Below, in pieces: positions 13,375 to 13,563 of a DNA stretch of 13,563 nt. Below the pieces are notes generated by a model, which was not told where the DNA came from, ran no database searches, and saw only the letters and a list, made by a program, of their open reading frames with translations. The position numbers and the translations under genes are program-made. Source of the stretch: Planctomycetota bacterium (GTDB taxonomy: Bacteria > Planctomycetota > Planctomycetia > Pirellulales > Lacipirellulaceae); NCBI GenBank assembly GCA_024278035.1, contig JAJRUA010000060.1, positions 1 to 13,563 of the forward strand. Reading direction: 5' to 3'. How positions within the stretch are numbered: the first letter of the stretch is position 1; each line of letters begins with the position of its first letter.

Positions 13375-13563
13375 CAGGGGGGCTTTTTTTTAGAAAGGAG
13401 CCTGTGGTATGCATGCTGAAACTCTTCTCGACGCGTTTTCTCATTTGGAGGATCCTCGTAGTCGCCGAGGTGTGCGACATCCGTTTGCTGGTATTGTCGT
13501 TCTCATGTTACTGGGAATGCTGGCACGGATTCGTGAAATGGAAGTGCTCGTTCGCTGGGCAAG
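13375..13563 (+). mobile_element. Left end of an insertion sequence, probably ISAs1 family (right part outside window)
   Basis: The transposase start defines an element running off the right edge. A possible left terminal repeat begins at CAGGGGGGCTTTTTTTTAG (13375). ISAs1-type ends often start CAGGG, as I recall, but without the right end it cannot be confirmed. AGCATGCAT (13366-13374) is mirrored as ATGCATGCT over the transposase start (13409-13417). Confidence 0.5.
13409..13563 (+). CDS. Transposase N-terminus, ISAs1-like (3' truncated by window)
   Basis: Starting at ATG 13409, the frame stays open to the window end: 51 codons reading MHAETLLDAFSHLEDPRS, then RRGVRHPFAGIVVLMLLGMLARIREMEVLVRWA. 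The pattern F-x(2)-L-x-DPR-x(3)-G-x-RHP followed by a hydrophobic helix and a Trp is the N-terminal region of ISAs1-type DDE transposases (H-repeat-associated proteins), which carry out cut-and-paste transposition. AAAGGAG at 13394-13400, 8 bases before the ATG, is the best Shine-Dalgarno in the window, unlike most neighbours. The catalytic DDE residues lie beyond the edge, so intactness cannot be judged. Confidence 0.85.
   Translation, partial: MHAETLLDAFSHLEDPRSRRGVRHPFAGIVVLMLLGMLARIREMEVLVRWA

Overview
The window looks like a chromosomal stretch from a planctomycete, probably Pirellulales-like. This rests on inference from gene content (a DUF4175-like Gln/Met-rich coiled-coil membrane protein, a cysteine-less secreted redoxin, a degenerate LarA/DUF2088 protein, a site-2-type protease with a rhomboid-like C-terminal tail), weak or absent Shine-Dalgarno sites, and many palindromic elements between genes. 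No database search could be run. Ten protein genes are supported, two of them cut by the window edges. No rRNA, tRNA or CRISPR array was seen.

Left part (1-4409): the 3' part of mutS (+) runs in from the left edge and carries an in-frame heptamer-repeat insertion just before its Walker A motif. A redoxin-like secreted protein without any cysteine (-) converges on it. Divergent from the redoxin gene is panB (+, first committed step of pantothenate synthesis), followed by a DUF4175-like membrane/coiled-coil protein (+). Two related palindromic elements sit just after mutS and just after panB.

Middle (4429-9065): a 24-bp-arm inverted repeat separates the coiled-coil gene from a convergent Sfp-type 4'-phosphopantetheinyl transferase (-). 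Divergent from that is a fatty acyl-AMP ligase fused to an acyl carrier domain (+). The two form a natural pair: the transferase can put the phosphopantetheine arm on the carrier serine, and the ligase can load it with an adenylated acyl chain. No polyketide synthase or NRPS is visible nearby. PanB, a few genes away, feeds CoA, the donor of that arm, though no operon link is implied. A palindrome lies between the ligase and a LarA/DUF2088-like gene (+) that appears to lack the family's catalytic residues.

Right part (9200-13563): a YgfZ/GcvT-like folate-binding protein (+) converges on a GAF/HD-GYP signalling protein (-, GTG start likely). Upstream of that on the same strand is a membrane-embedded M50 metalloprotease (-) whose cytosolic tail resembles DUF6576. 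A 17-bp direct repeat flanks the protease gene. The right edge cuts into the start of a transposase resembling the ISAs1 family (+), which begins about 150 bp from the protease start codon.

Most genes are housekeeping or typical for the group. The less ordinary parts are the acyl-ligase/carrier/transferase locus with its degenerate LarA neighbour, the cysteine-less redoxin, the several palindrome families, and the repeat inserted into MutS.
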